Shown piece by piece: positions 49,201-57,199 of a stretch of 64,000 nucleotides of DNA. The DNA is taken from positions 57,870,843-57,934,842 of the forward strand of contig NC_090282.1 of the NCBI RefSeq assembly GCF_037392515.1, read 5' to 3'. Position 1 is the first letter of the stretch, and every line of letters starts with the position of its first letter. Under the pieces are notes generated by a model. It did not search any database. It saw only the letters and a list, made by a program, of their open reading frames with translations, and had not been told where the DNA came from. Position numbers and translations under genes: made by a program. The DNA comes from Haliotis asinina (lineage: Eukaryota; Mollusca; Gastropoda; Lepetellida; Haliotidae).

Positions 49201-52200
49201 TCAACAGTCAGTAGTAACAACAGTGAATCATCATAACATATAAGTGTACCGATAACAGTTATTAATACATGGAAGGCGGAACGTAGTTTACCATTTGTCA
49301 AGTTGTGTCGGACGTAATCGTGTAGTGTGTGGAGCTTCAGATGGTAAGTTAGACGAAAAACATAAATGGATGACACAAAGTTTCTGTTTGGCCAATTGCA
49401 TATTCTTCTGTTAATTTTAAATGCCCAAAAAGCATACGACATCGTATCGAATTTATGCTGTCTGCAGAAAGTAAATTTCTGGTATGTGGGGTCCGGGTAA
49501 ATGGGGTTCGACTGTAAATCCAAGACCGTTAACAAGGGTGGTCCAGTCAAAGCTCTGGAAATGTATCAAGGAATGTTATTAAGGGTGGTCTAGTCATAGC
49601 TCTGGAAATGTATCAAGGACCGTCAACAAGGGTGCTTCCAGTCATAGCTCTGGAAATCTATCAAGGAATGTTAACAAGGGTGGTCTAGCCATAGCTCTGG
49701 AAATGTATCAAGGACCGTTAACAAGGGTGGTCTAGTCATAGCTCTGGAAATGTATCAAGGACTGTTAACAAGGGTGGTCTAGTCATAGCTCTGGAAATGT
49801 ATCAAGGACCGTTAACAAGGGTGCTTCCAGTCATAGCTCTGGAAATGTATCAAGGACTGTTAACAAGGGTGGTCTAGTCATAGCTCTGGATATGTATCAA
49901 GGACTGTTAAAAAGGATGGTCCATTCCTAACACTGAAGAAATGTTCTAGCGCCATTAACAAAGTACCATTAAAACTGAAGAAACCTGTCTCACCTGTGGG
50001 TCAGCCTCTCTGGATGTGGAGCGCTGCAGTTTGTCAATTTCCTGTTGAGGGAAAAAATACATGTCAAAAATACTGCAACACCACAATAAAACCATCTCGC
50101 AGATCGTCTTTTGAAAGGGCGGTGGGGTATACAAGGGGTTAAAGTGTCCACTCGCCATGCATAAGGCCAGGGTTTGATTTCCCACATGGGCACGTTATGT
50201 GAAGCACATTTCTGGTGTCCTCCGCTGAGATATTGCTGGAATATTGCTAAAGGTGGTGTGAAACCTAATTTACTCATCTTTTGTAAAATAGACCTTTAAA
50301 ACATGACAAAAAAATCAGTGACCTGGACCTCTGATATTGAAAAATTTGCAACTTACTGTGGACGTTTTTTCCATGGCCTCGGATGTAAACAGCTCATTGG
50401 TCAAGAGATTCACCTGAAGCAAAATATCACAAGACATTCTTAGAAAGTACTGGTGAAGAGCAATGATCTATTCTATTGTGTAAGTAAATGTTAGTTACTC
50501 GGAATAAAGCAGAAGAAAGACATTATCCTCTTAAGAAAAAGGACATTGGGGAGCCTTGTGGTTAAAGACCAAAGGCCAGGGTTCATTACTTTTAATAAAT
50601 TTGTACAAACTACAATGTGAGAAGCATATTCGCTGGTGTCCCCGCCATGATTTTGCTGAAATATTGCTAAAAATGACGACAAATTAAGATGCCAGCCCAC
50701 TCCCTCTCAACACAAACATTGAGACTCACCTGCTCCAGTATCTGCTGTAGATGTACGTGGGCTTCTAGGGGAGACATCTTTAACTCCAGCACTAGTCGGT
50801 CGATTTTGTTGAGAACCAACACAGGTTTGATATTCTCCAGCCATGCCTGCCGCAGTACTGCATGGGTCTGTTTTGAGGAAGATATCAGGAGGATCAGTTA
50901 TCACACCAATCTAGTAGCCAATATCAAACTGCACAACTTATTGAGTTACCTCCCCTGGGTTGACTAACGAAATGGTGATATACATGAACATTCAAGGGAT
51001 GTGTGTCTGTCCATGTGATAGAGTTATCTTCCCTAGTTTGTATAATCAAGACACATACATATTCATACAATCTGGGAGATGTGTCTATTTTTAGTGGGTC
51101 TGTTCTCAAGAGTTAGCTCCTCTAGTTTCAGAAAGAAACCAGTATGGCCGGTATGTCTTTTATCATGTATGTGGGTTACCAGTCCAAGACAGAACCTCAG
51201 AAGATCTGGGTTAAACTGGCCCAGAGCAACCCAAGCATGTTTCAAGAGGTGGCTAACTTGATCTGTTGGTCAGACTTGCTAACACATGTCATTGCATCCC
51301 AACTGCATAGATTGATAGTTATGCTGTTGAACACTTCCAAACAACCTGAATATTGCTAAGTGCTGTGTTAAACTCCAAACAATCATTCAAACACTATAAG
51401 ACAGGTCTATGATGGTACCTGCGGACAAACTCCCTCTACAACATCAACAAGCACCACTGCCCCATCACAAAGCCGTACTGCCGTCGACACCTCACTGGAG
51501 AAGTCTACATGGCCTGGTGAATCAATCAGGTTGATCAGGTACTTGTCCTCATCTGCAATACAACCATGAGAGTCGCAAAGAAGTTTTCAATGTTCAATGT
51601 GGCTCTTAACAGCAGCTAGATATCATCCTTGTACCAGATTAGTACGGGAAGTACGAAATTTAGTTGACAGAGAAAGGATTCATTTATCATAAATATCACA
51701 CGTTGGTTTGACCATAATATGTCAAACTGGGCCTAGATTTGTGAAGGTCTCTTAGCGCCGTGTGATAGTTGTAAGTGTCACACATTAACATACTATCTTA
51801 ACATTAAGAGAGCTTAAAAAATCTATACCCTGAAGTTTGGCCACTGCGATTGCAGGAACCTTGACAGTGACATGTCAAACAGTTTTATACATAAAATATC
51901 TGTAACCATGATGATTATCTGCACCAAACTGCTATTGACATTATCATTTTACGAGGGTTGGCTGAAAAGTTCTCAGCCTGAGTGGTTTTTCCCCACCAGG
52001 TAGAGACAATTGTTTGCCACCAATGAGGACAATCATTTAGTGAATCATAGACACAAGAACTACAAACGTACTAATAGTTTTATCTCAATTACAGCTCTTT
52101 TGGTAAACCTATCCTCTGAAATCATCAGAAATGGACAAAACTGAATACAGGGCAGTCATCAAGTACTTGCAAAAGAAAGGGATGTCCCCAACACAGATAC

Positions 52201-55200
52201 ATGCTGACATGGTCTCCACTCTAGGGGATGATGCTCCTTCATTTTCCACAGTAAAGAAGTGGGCTGCAGAATTTAAGCATGGCAGACAAAGCCTTGATGA
52301 TGACCCACGCTCAGGAAGGCCTTCAACAGCAACCACTCCAGAAAACATCATGCGAGTGCTCGATATGTTGATGGATGATCGACGATTGACTACTCGACAT
52401 ATTGCTAGTGTAGTGGGCATCTCTCATGAGAGGGTTGTGCATATTATCACCAACGAATTAGGAATGACTAAAGTTTCTGCAAGATGGGTGCCAAAGCTCT
52501 TGACAGCAGAACAGAAACGTGTCAGGTTCCAGACGTCCCTTGACAATTTGCGTCGTTTTGAAGCAGATCCCGATGATTTTGTGGCACGATTTGTAACCAT
52601 GGATGAGACCTGGATACATCACTTTCAAACAGAAACAAAACTACACTCAAATCAGTGGAAGCATCCTGATTCACCAGCTCCGAAGAAAGCCAAGTCTGTT
52701 CCTTCAGCTGGAAAGGTGATGGCATCAGTCTTTTGGGATTCCAGGGGTATTCTGCTCATTGATTATCTTGAAAAGGGTCAAACTATCAACGGCAGATACT
52801 ATGCTGATCTACTGAACCAGTTGTGAGAAGCAATCAAAGCCAAACGACGAGGGATGATCGCTAAAGGTGTCCTCTTCCACCAAGATAATGCGCCTGTTCA
52901 CAAATCGGTGGTGGCCATGTCAACAATCCGCGATTGTGGCTTTGAACTCATTGACCATCCTCCTTATTCACCTGATTTGGCTCCTTCTGACTTCCACCTG
53001 TTCCCCAAAATGAAAAAGGAACTCGCCGGTCGCCATTTTGCAAGTAATGATGACGTCATTTCCGCTGTGACTGATTTTTTTAGGGTAGCTGAAGAAGATT
53101 TCTTCCTGACCAGGATTCGGGCCTTGCAGCATCGCTGGCAAAAGTGTGTGAACTTGGAAGGGGACTATGTAGAAAAATAAATTACAAACGTGGACTTTGT
53201 AACTTTTTTCACAGTGAGGCTTAGAACTTTTCAGCCAACCCTTGTAACTATAATTTTTGAAATTTAGATCTACAACAATAATATTGGAATATATTACTCA
53301 TGAAAATAAAAGTGTTTAGAAAATAATTTTTCAGATCATTGCATCAATTTCATATGAGTGAGCTCCTATTTGGGTTTATGTTGCTTTTAGCAATATTCCA
53401 GCAAATATCAGAATATACTGTCCCCATGTGGAGGACAGAACCACAGAATCACAAGCAAACACTTTAACCACTAGGCTACACCACTGACCACAAAGTCATA
53501 TGAGGTTATTTTATTGACTTTGTTTCCCTGAATCACTGGTAGATCAGCAGAAAATGTATGCACAGCTGACTGCTTTTTCCTAGCTTAGAGAATACACACA
53601 GTAATCAGTAATCAACAAGACGATGTCTAGCAGAACAGAAGATATAATTTAAACAGTAAACCATTGAATCTAGTGATTTTTTATTGCAAATTTGTATTGA
53701 CCAAATTTGTTAACACATGTTCGTTGCTATTTGATTTCATTAAAGGGACATTATGTAGTTTTTTGGCTATTACACATGAAACGTTTTTTAATCAAAATAG
53801 TGAATCACTGAGAGGTGCACATATATACTTAGGTGTGCACTACAATCAAGAAGAAATCGAATTCAACACTCAAGTCAGTATGTATGTGTTGGTTGTGCCA
53901 TGATTTTACATTTAAGTGAGTTAGTTAAGTTTAGTCTTATGCCACACTCAGCAATATTCCACACATATGGTGGTGGTCTGTAAATAATTGAGTCTGGACC
54001 AGACAATCCAGTGATCAACAACATGAACATTGATCTCACTGAAACTGATGACATGTGTCAACCAAGTCAGCGAGTCTGACCACCTGGTCCCATTTGTCAA
54101 GCATAGTTGTCGTTTGTGAGTCTACGAGACCTTACAGGTAATTTTACATTTAAGACATTCACATACTCACTGCAATACGTAAAATTCACATACTCACTGC
54201 AATACGTAAAAGAATCACATGAATCTGTAGAATATTTCATACTGATCAATATTACAAAAATACACATATTTGATCCACACCCACCTTTCTGATAAAAAAG
54301 AGAAATGGCACTTGACTTCATGGTGATGCCTCTCTCCTGCTCATCCTCCCGACTGTCCATGTACCGCAGCTTCCCAGCCATACGCTGGGAGATGATGCCA
54401 TTGCTGGCCACCAGGGCATCAGCAAGAGTTGTCTTCCCTGGGAATAACATAAAACATAAAAAGACTTGGAAATTCACTTTTGGTGAGACTACTGCAGCAG
54501 TCTTTGTTCTTTATATCAAATCTATGTAGAGATTAAAGTCATCAAGAGCTAATTTAATTACTGCAAAAAATATCCATGACAACCTGTACCAAACAAAAAC
54601 GCTCTCATCATGATGTAAACATTCCATGATGACAGGATAACACAATATTATTCTCTCTAAAATACATGTAGGAAAGAGTTGCCTACATAGCATATATTTT
54701 TCTATACCTGTTCTAGCTTATCAAATGTATAGGTAGGGTCTGTTATGAATGTCAGTTTGTAATGTAATTTTGTCTTTTGATTTGGGGTAGGGCTACGGGT
54801 GGTACGTTTGCCGACATGTATATTATTATTATTATGATCTGAGAAGTTGACATCCATGAAAGGCCAGGATAGAATCAGCAATCAACACTATTGTAAGAGC
54901 ATGAATTCATGTAGTAGGCTAACCCATCGCCCCTCAGGTTCACAGACTTGACTGAGGCATATTACCATATGTCTGTAATTGTATAGATAATAGTTCAGGC
55001 AGTTAAATGTTGTGTTCCAGTCGGTGTAAGCCTTGGAAGGAACACAACGTTTAGCGGGCTGAACTACATAGATTGGTGCTTATGCTATCAGTCAGTTTGG
55101 TACAGACCCGATTACTTAATGCTGTCGTCATTCCAGACTGCAACAACAAACCCGAAGTTAACATGCTGCTGGATGCCATATATTAACAAACACAGATCTA

Positions 55201-55316
55201 ACAAGGTGTCCAACTCAGTACGTACCATGATCGACATGAGCCAGAATACATATGTTGCGAACATTGCTAGGCGTTTTCTGAAGCGCTGCTAACTGATCCA
55301 GTGTCTTGGTCCTCAT
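40056..55316 (-). CDS. EFL1: Elongation factor-like GTPase 1 (EFL1/EFTUD1/RIA1), complete 20-exon gene
   Basis: EFL1 is a cytoplasmic EF-2-like GTPase that, with SBDS, evicts eIF6 from late pre-60S subunits so they can join 40S. The 20 coding exons, all with GT-AG borders and matching phases, sum to 3396 bases, or 1131 residues plus stop (the human protein is about 1120). GTPase motifs: G1 AHVDHGKT at 26-33 (split across exons 1/2), G2 Thr69 in RGITMKSS, G3 DSPGH at 92-96, G4 NKID at 146-149. [10 protein letters not shown] (56-64) is typical of EFL1. Domain II lies near 485-540 and domain III near 590-690. [14 protein letters not shown] and [19 protein letters not shown] fall in exon 18, and the EF-G C-terminal region [20 protein letters not shown] in exon 19. 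The start (55314-55316) begins MRTKTLDQL, where the family starts. Introns carry many mobile elements, one mariner and two splice-site duplications. No defect was seen in the exons. Confidence 0.97.
40421..40576 (-). mobile_element. SINE-like family B copy in EFL1 intron 19, diverged
   Basis: AATATTCTAGCTGTATGATG, GGATCACACAATCCAG, ATATGACATGTACC and GCCTGACCATC in order, as in other family B copies read in reverse. Confidence 0.65.
40788..40972 (-). CDS. EFL1: EFL1 exon 19
   Basis: Residues 1008-1069 ([45 protein letters not shown]), the EF-G C-terminal domain. Acceptor CTCCAG, donor GTGGGT. Confidence 0.96.
41665..42641 (-). CDS. EFL1: EFL1 exon 18 (977 bases)
   Basis: Residues 682-1007 plus one base: [70 protein letters not shown] Ser/Asp-rich stretch precedes the last motif. 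Acceptor TTTCAG, donor GTGAGT. Confidence 0.96.
42889..43092 (+). mobile_element. SINE-like family B copy in EFL1 intron 17
   Basis: Head GGGTTAGAATTAGTCTTCAG, AACCCATGCTTATTGTAAGA, then TATATAGCTGGAATATTGCT and GGCATAAAACAACG. Nearly full length. Confidence 0.8.
43295..43442 (-). CDS. EFL1: EFL1 exon 17
   Basis: Residues 633-681 plus two bases ([35 protein letters not shown]), domain III. Acceptor CTTTAG, donor GTGAGA. Its 5' part is duplicated in the preceding intron. Confidence 0.95.
43476..43580 (-). repeat. 105-bp duplicate of the exon 17 acceptor region in EFL1 intron 16
   Basis: The block 43371-43475 (5' part of exon 17, its acceptor and some intron) is repeated here at a fixed 105-base shift with a handful of differences. 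The copied acceptor reads CTACTGTAG at 43548-43556. Continued in frame it would encode [15 protein letters not shown] and reach TAA soon after (on the + strand, TTAGTACAG). Confidence 0.9.
43726..43857 (-). CDS. EFL1: EFL1 exon 16
   Basis: Residues 589-632 plus one base ([30 protein letters not shown]). Acceptor TTGCAG, donor GTGAGG. Confidence 0.95.
44233..44383 (-). CDS. EFL1: EFL1 exon 15
   Basis: Residues 539-588 plus one base ([20 protein letters not shown] then PAGNIL). Acceptor GTTGCAG at 44384 keeps phase 0. Another AG 22 bases upstream (GAGTGCAG) would shift the frame. Confidence 0.92.
44598..44725 (+). mobile_element. SINE family A copy in EFL1 intron 14, degraded
   Basis: GAGGTAGTTTGGAGGTTAAA, TTCATTCACGCCAAAT, then TACATTGTGTGAAGCCCATT; the tail is reduced to GTAAAACCATTCTCAC. 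Confidence 0.65.
44802..45015 (+). mobile_element. SINE-like family B copy in EFL1 intron 14
   Basis: Head ACCCGTGATTATCTGGGTTA, CACCCATGCTTGTTGG, GTTGACATGTCATC, TTGATCACTGAATCGTCTGG, and a decayed tail. It lacks the clear GGAATATTGCT end. Confidence 0.7.
45125..45294 (-). CDS. EFL1: EFL1 exon 14
   Basis: Residues 482-538 ([20 protein letters not shown]), the domain II beta-barrel. Acceptor TTTTAG, donor GTAAGC, ends in phase 0. Confidence 0.95.
45460..45622. repeat. 42-bp minisatellite, about four copies, in EFL1 intron 13
   Basis: The unit contains CCACATTGTGTCTTCATAAA then ACACTCCGACAACTGCCA, 42 bases. Because 42 is a multiple of three, + strand frames read a repeating 14-residue motif; this is intronic on the other strand and not taken as a gene. 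Confidence 0.93.
45676..45815 (-). CDS. EFL1: EFL1 exon 13
   Basis: Residues 435-481 plus one base: [20 protein letters not shown] then a Glu/Ser/Thr-rich, poorly conserved insert. Acceptor TTTCAG, donor GTAGAA. Confidence 0.94.
46021..46120 (-). CDS. EFL1: EFL1 exon 12
   Basis: Residues 402-434 plus two bases ([20 protein letters not shown]), the start of domain II. Acceptor GTCCAG, donor GTCAGT. Confidence 0.95.
46699..46821 (-). CDS. EFL1: EFL1 exon 11
   Basis: Residues 361-401 plus one base ([30 protein letters not shown]). Acceptor TTGCAG, donor GTGAGT. Confidence 0.94.
47405..47541 (-). CDS. EFL1: EFL1 exon 10
   Basis: Residues 315-360 plus one base ([27 protein letters not shown]). 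Acceptor TTCCAG, donor GTATGT. Confidence 0.95.
47652..47731 (-). CDS. EFL1: EFL1 exon 9
   Basis: Residues 289-314 plus two bases ([20 protein letters not shown]). Acceptor TTTCAG, donor GTGAGG. Confidence 0.95.
47793..47923 (+). mobile_element. SINE family A copy in EFL1 intron 8 with target duplication
   Basis: GGGCAGCCTGGTGGTTAAAG, TTCACTCATCACGCCGAAGA, TTTGCTGAAACACTGCTAAT. The flanks GGCATGACTCAGA and GGCATCACTCAGA form a 13-base target duplication with one mismatch. Confidence 0.82.
48165..48247 (-). mobile_element. SINE family A head fragment in EFL1 intron 8
   Basis: GTACCCATGTGGGGAATCGA (perfect B box in reverse), ACCCAGGTCTTCAGCATGAA, TTTAACCACTTTGGTTACCC. The 3' half is absent. 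Confidence 0.8.
48423..48546 (-). CDS. EFL1: EFL1 exon 8
   Basis: Residues 247-288 ([14 protein letters not shown] then [14 protein letters not shown]). Acceptor TTACAG, donor GTAATT. Confidence 0.95.
48750..48868 (-). CDS. EFL1: EFL1 exon 7
   Basis: Residues 208-246 plus two bases, starting [12 protein letters not shown] and including [19 protein letters not shown], a conserved EFL1 segment. Its first 18 bases and its acceptor (TTTCCAG) are repeated in tandem up the intron. The chosen boundary is the array copy nearest the conserved protein. Confidence 0.93.
48851..49925. repeat. 47-bp minisatellite built from the EFL1 exon 7 splice acceptor, about 14 copies
   Basis: GGTGGTCC starts recur at 48851, 48898, 48945 and 48992 (period 47), and at 49041. 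About nine more copies follow from 49535 after a MITE insertion. The first copy overlaps exon 7 (48851-48868) and its acceptor. Every unit therefore holds, in EFL1 sense, an upstream TTAAC-type word, a short pyrimidine stretch, TTTCCAG and an exon-7-like start AGCTATGACTGGACCACC. The last copy near 49915 is degenerate. Confidence 0.95.
49067..49514. mobile_element. Pogo/Tigger-like MITE, 448 bp, inserted in the 47-bp array
   Basis: The ends are inverted repeats: CAGTCGAACCCC then TTACCCGGAC on the left, and the same on the reverse strand from 49514, with two mismatches in 24 bases. TA dinucleotides flank it (49065-49066 and 49515-49516). CAGT ends, TA duplication and no coding capacity fit a non-autonomous Tc1/mariner-pogo element. 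Confidence 0.9.
49994..50041 (-). CDS. EFL1: EFL1 exon 6
   Basis: Residues 192-207 ([16 protein letters not shown]). Acceptor CAACAG, donor GTGAGA. Followed downstream by the 47-bp repeat array of intron 6. Confidence 0.9.
50118..50277 (+). mobile_element. SINE family A copy in EFL1 intron 5, full layout
   Basis: CGGTGGGGTATACAAGGGGT, CACTCGCCATGCATAAGG, B-box-like GGGTTTGATTTCCCACATGG, then GATATTGCTGGAATATTGCT and GGTGGTGTGAAACC. Flanking TCTTTTG words may be a short target duplication. Confidence 0.82.
50357..50413 (-). CDS. EFL1: EFL1 exon 5
   Basis: Residues 173-191 ([19 protein letters not shown]). Acceptor CTTCAG, donor GTAAGT. Confidence 0.92.
50545..50682 (+). mobile_element. SINE family A copy in EFL1 intron 4, diverged
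   Basis: TTGGGGAGCCTTGTGGTTAA, GGCCAGGGTTCATTAC, then GTGAGAAGCATATTCGCTGG and GATTTTGCTGAAATATTGCT. Part of the head is deleted. Confidence 0.72.
50730..50867 (-). CDS. EFL1: EFL1 exon 4
   Basis: Residues 127-172, with G4 NKID (146-149) and a following helix ([11 protein letters not shown]). Acceptor AACAG, donor GTGAGT. Confidence 0.96.
51192..51380 (+). mobile_element. SINE-like family B copy in EFL1 intron 3, diverged
   Basis: AGATCTGGGTTAAACTGGCC, CAACCCAAGCATGTTTCAAG, ACATGTCATTGCATCCCAAC and a tail AATATTGCTAAGTGCTGTG. Confidence 0.68.
51419..51552 (-). CDS. EFL1: EFL1 exon 3
   Basis: Residues 82-126 with G3 [13 protein letters not shown] and [12 protein letters not shown]. Acceptor TTGCAG, donor GTACCA, ends in phase 0. 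Confidence 0.96.
51727..51832. mobile_element. Foldback element in EFL1 intron 2
   Basis: CTGGGCCTAGATTTGTGAAG at the left pairs with the reverse complement of AAATCTATACCCTG at the right. Inner arms (GTCTCTTAGCG against TTAAGAGAGC) also pair. Same size and type as the element at 33419. Confidence 0.65.
51952..53244 (+). mobile_element. Mariner transposon, 1293 bp, TA-flanked
   Basis: Terminal inverted repeats of about 27 bases (right end read inward: CAAGGGTTGGCTGAAAAGTT, left end CGAGGGTTGGCTGAAAAGTT). TA is duplicated at 51950-51951 and 53245-53246. The element carries one transposase frame with a single stop. It lies in EFL1 intron 2 in the opposite sense to EFL1. Both ends and most of the frame are intact, so the insertion looks fairly recent. 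Confidence 0.95.
52131..53180 (+). pseudogene. Mariner transposase, 349 codons with one nonsense codon
   Basis: A helix-turn-helix N-terminal half ([48 protein letters not shown]) precedes a DD34D catalytic domain. The first Asp is in TMDETWIHH, the second in HQDNAPVH, and the third, 35 residues on with 34 between, in [12 protein letters not shown]. An in-frame TGA at 52824-52826 after ADLLNQL splits the frame; the same frame resumes and runs to TAA at 53178-53180. No frameshift was found. TGA may come from CGA by C-to-T change. As written it could not make a full transposase without readthrough. Confidence 0.93.
53372..53490 (-). mobile_element. SINE family A copy in EFL1 intron 2, diverged
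   Basis: TGCTTTTAGCAATATTCCAG, CCCCATGTGGAGGACAGAAC, CACTTTAACCACTAGGCTAC in reverse orientation. Confidence 0.75.
53917..54140 (-). mobile_element. SINE-like family B copy in EFL1 intron 2 with 14-bp target duplication
   Basis: ATTTTACATTTAAG is found at 53903-53916 and 54141-54154, flanking a 224-bp element. It contains CACTCAGCAATATTCCACAC, GTCTGGACCAGACAATCCAG, GATGACATGTGTCAACC and a variant head. Confidence 0.88.
54157..54210. repeat. 27-bp direct duplication in EFL1 intron 2
   Basis: Two identical units starting ATTCACATACTCACTGCAAT, 54157-54183 and 54184-54210, about 75 bases downstream of the exon 2 donor in EFL1 sense. Confidence 0.95.
54285..54437 (-). CDS. EFL1: EFL1 exon 2
   Basis: Residues 31-81: rest of the P-loop (GKTT), [10 protein letters not shown] and switch I RGITMKSS. 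Acceptor CCCAG, donor GTGGGT, ends in phase 1. Confidence 0.96.
55226..55316 (-). CDS. EFL1: EFL1 exon 1
   Basis: Residues 1-30 plus one base of codon 31. Ends HVDH|G inside the P-loop; donor GTACGT. Confidence 0.95.
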
Positions 55317-56431
55317 ATTGATGATGTATACTTGTTAAATTATAATACTCTAGAACTGAAACAGATGATAAACAAAAGGTTCTTGACATATTTGATTGAA
55401 ATAAAAAAATGTTTTAAATAGACGAAAACTAAACCTTGTTTAGTTTTCGACTGTCAGAATTTCAACAATATCGCCGAGTGAAAATGTGAGAATGACTTAT
55501 TATACTTCACACAATCTTTATAACATAACTACCAGGGTAATACTTACATATTGTTATATCATTTCTGTTTCAATATATGAAAGATCAAGCTCATATAAGA
55601 AATAATTTACACAATATGTCACTACGAGTGGCAATAACAACTATTGCACATGTGCTTCCGGCAAGCGCCACCTGTCGGGAGACAACACTTCCGTTGAAGG
55701 GAAATAACTCTCCCGTTCCTATGCAATCTCAACTGTTCAGGCTCAATTTAGTGAAAGCGCACACATAATCCACATGCTACTCATTTTACCACGGATTCAA
55801 AAGACTATAAAACGATATCTAACTGCATGACATGCATATCTTCATTATGATTTTGGTTTTCAATATATGTCAGCTTTTCGTTTTAGATTAAAATTTCATC
55901 TTTATTATAATTATATTCCACGTAGATCTAGATCAATATATTTCCATGTTTTTCGTTCCGCGTGTGGAACCAGACATTTGCATCCTGCCATTAAAAGTTA
56001 TTTAATCAGTTTTCATGCCAGTAACGATGCAAGGCCAAGTGAGACTTTATCTGATGTTCCTATCTAAAAGTGCAAAATCCTTTGAGGTAGATTTTCACGA
56101 ACTCATGCATTCTGAGATCCATCTTGAAAATCTGTCTTGACTAAGTGTCTGTGTACACATACATGGTATCTGTCACGTATCTTTACATATATGGAAGTTG
56201 TCTTTTTCTAAACCTTGCACATGGATCAGTCAGAGCAAATTTACTTTAGACTACTGCCCAGTCTCTGAAAACACATGCCGTTGAAATACTAGTAAACAAA
56301 TAAATCCATTGACACTGTCAAGGGGCGAAGTGAGCTCGGAGATTCCTGAACGTGAAGAAATCTAGACTTGCTTCATTTAGAACTCTCCAATTACAGAGAA
56401 GGCAGGGCATAAAGGAAAATACATGGTTTAT
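55317..56431. other. EFL1 upstream flank; promoter not resolved
   Basis: Should contain the 5' UTR and promoter of EFL1 on the - strand. No TATA box at a convincing distance is visible. GC-richer sequence at about 55640-55760 may be the start region. No other gene is recognised. Confidence 0.4.
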
Positions 56432-56577
56432 TTATGGTGTAAGCCGCTCTTGCAATATTTCAGCAATATTGCTCCTCGGGACACCAGAAATGTGCTTCAC
56501 ACTTTGTACGCATATCGAACAAGTGATCGTCGGCGTGATGTGCGAACGATTTAACCATGGGGTTATCCCACAACCCA
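56432..56577 (-). mobile_element. SINE family A copy, diverged
   Basis: AAGCCGCTCTTGCAATATTT, CACCAGAAATGTGCTTCACA, ATCGAACAAGTGATCGTCGG, GATTTAACCATGGGGTTATC in reverse orientation. Confidence 0.75.
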
Positions 56578-56635
56578 CAGTGGTTTCTACCCTATCGGGC
56601 AATGCCTATGAATCGTATCCTCTGGGGACACGTGT

Positions 56636-56836
56636 TTTGGGTTTTAACGCCGCACTAGGCAATATTCCAGTTTTGTGACGACGGTCTGTAAATAACTGAA
56701 TTTAGGCTTGATAATCCAGTGCCCAAACGCATATAGCGTGACAGTTGGGATACGATGACATGTATCACCCAAGCTAGCCAGCTTGACCACCCGATCGCGC
56801 AAGTCGCCTCAAACATTCAAGAGCTGCTTAAGACCA
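56636..56836 (-). mobile_element. SINE-like family B copy
   Basis: GTTTTAACGCCGCACTAGGC, GACGGTCTGTAAATAACTGA, GATACGATGACATGTATC, GACCACCCGATCGCGC, GAGCTGCTTAAGACCAG in order. Confidence 0.8.
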
Positions 56837-56897
56837 GCGTTTGCCTGTTTTTTTTATCACTGATCGTTGAACTATGGTCAGCATGTCGAACTTCAGA

Positions 56898-57030
56898 GGC
56901 CCGTTTCACAAAACTCTCGTAAGACTAAGATCTCGTAACTTTTCTCATAGCATGTTCACCTCCTGTGTTACAGAAATAAATGTAAATGCTACGAGAAAAG
57001 TTACGAGATTCTCGGCTTGTGAAACGGGCC
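56898..57030. mobile_element. Foldback element with GGCCCGTTTCACAA ends
   Basis: GGCCCGTTTCACAA at the left pairs with TTGTGAAACGGGCC at the right. Inner words ATCTCGTAACTTTTCTC and GAGAAAAGTTACGAGAT also pair, making an almost continuous hairpin about 133 bases long. It sits just upstream of the coiled-coil gene promoter. Confidence 0.8.
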
Positions 57031-57087
57031 CCAAGAACCAAAAATTACGTTCAGTTTGAGTTGTCCGTGGTCCACAAACAACGTGTG

Positions 57088-57112
57088 TGACGTCACAATA
57101 ACAATGACGTCA
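57088..57112. promoter_or_regulatory. Two CRE palindromes (TGACGTCA) upstream of the coiled-coil gene
   Basis: Perfect TGACGTCA at 57088-57095 and 57105-57112, 17 bases apart centre to centre. They lie about 150-175 bases before the donor of a probable non-coding first exon (CAAG at 57261-57264 followed by GTAAGC). This word is the CREB/ATF binding site. Placement supports a promoter here; function is inferred. Confidence 0.6.
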
Positions 57113-57199
57113 TAGAATGGTTCCATGGCGACGTTCTTACTTCAAGCTCTTAGTTCTAAGCACATTGTCTTTGTGTTCAGACGTGCATTTGCTGCTTGT

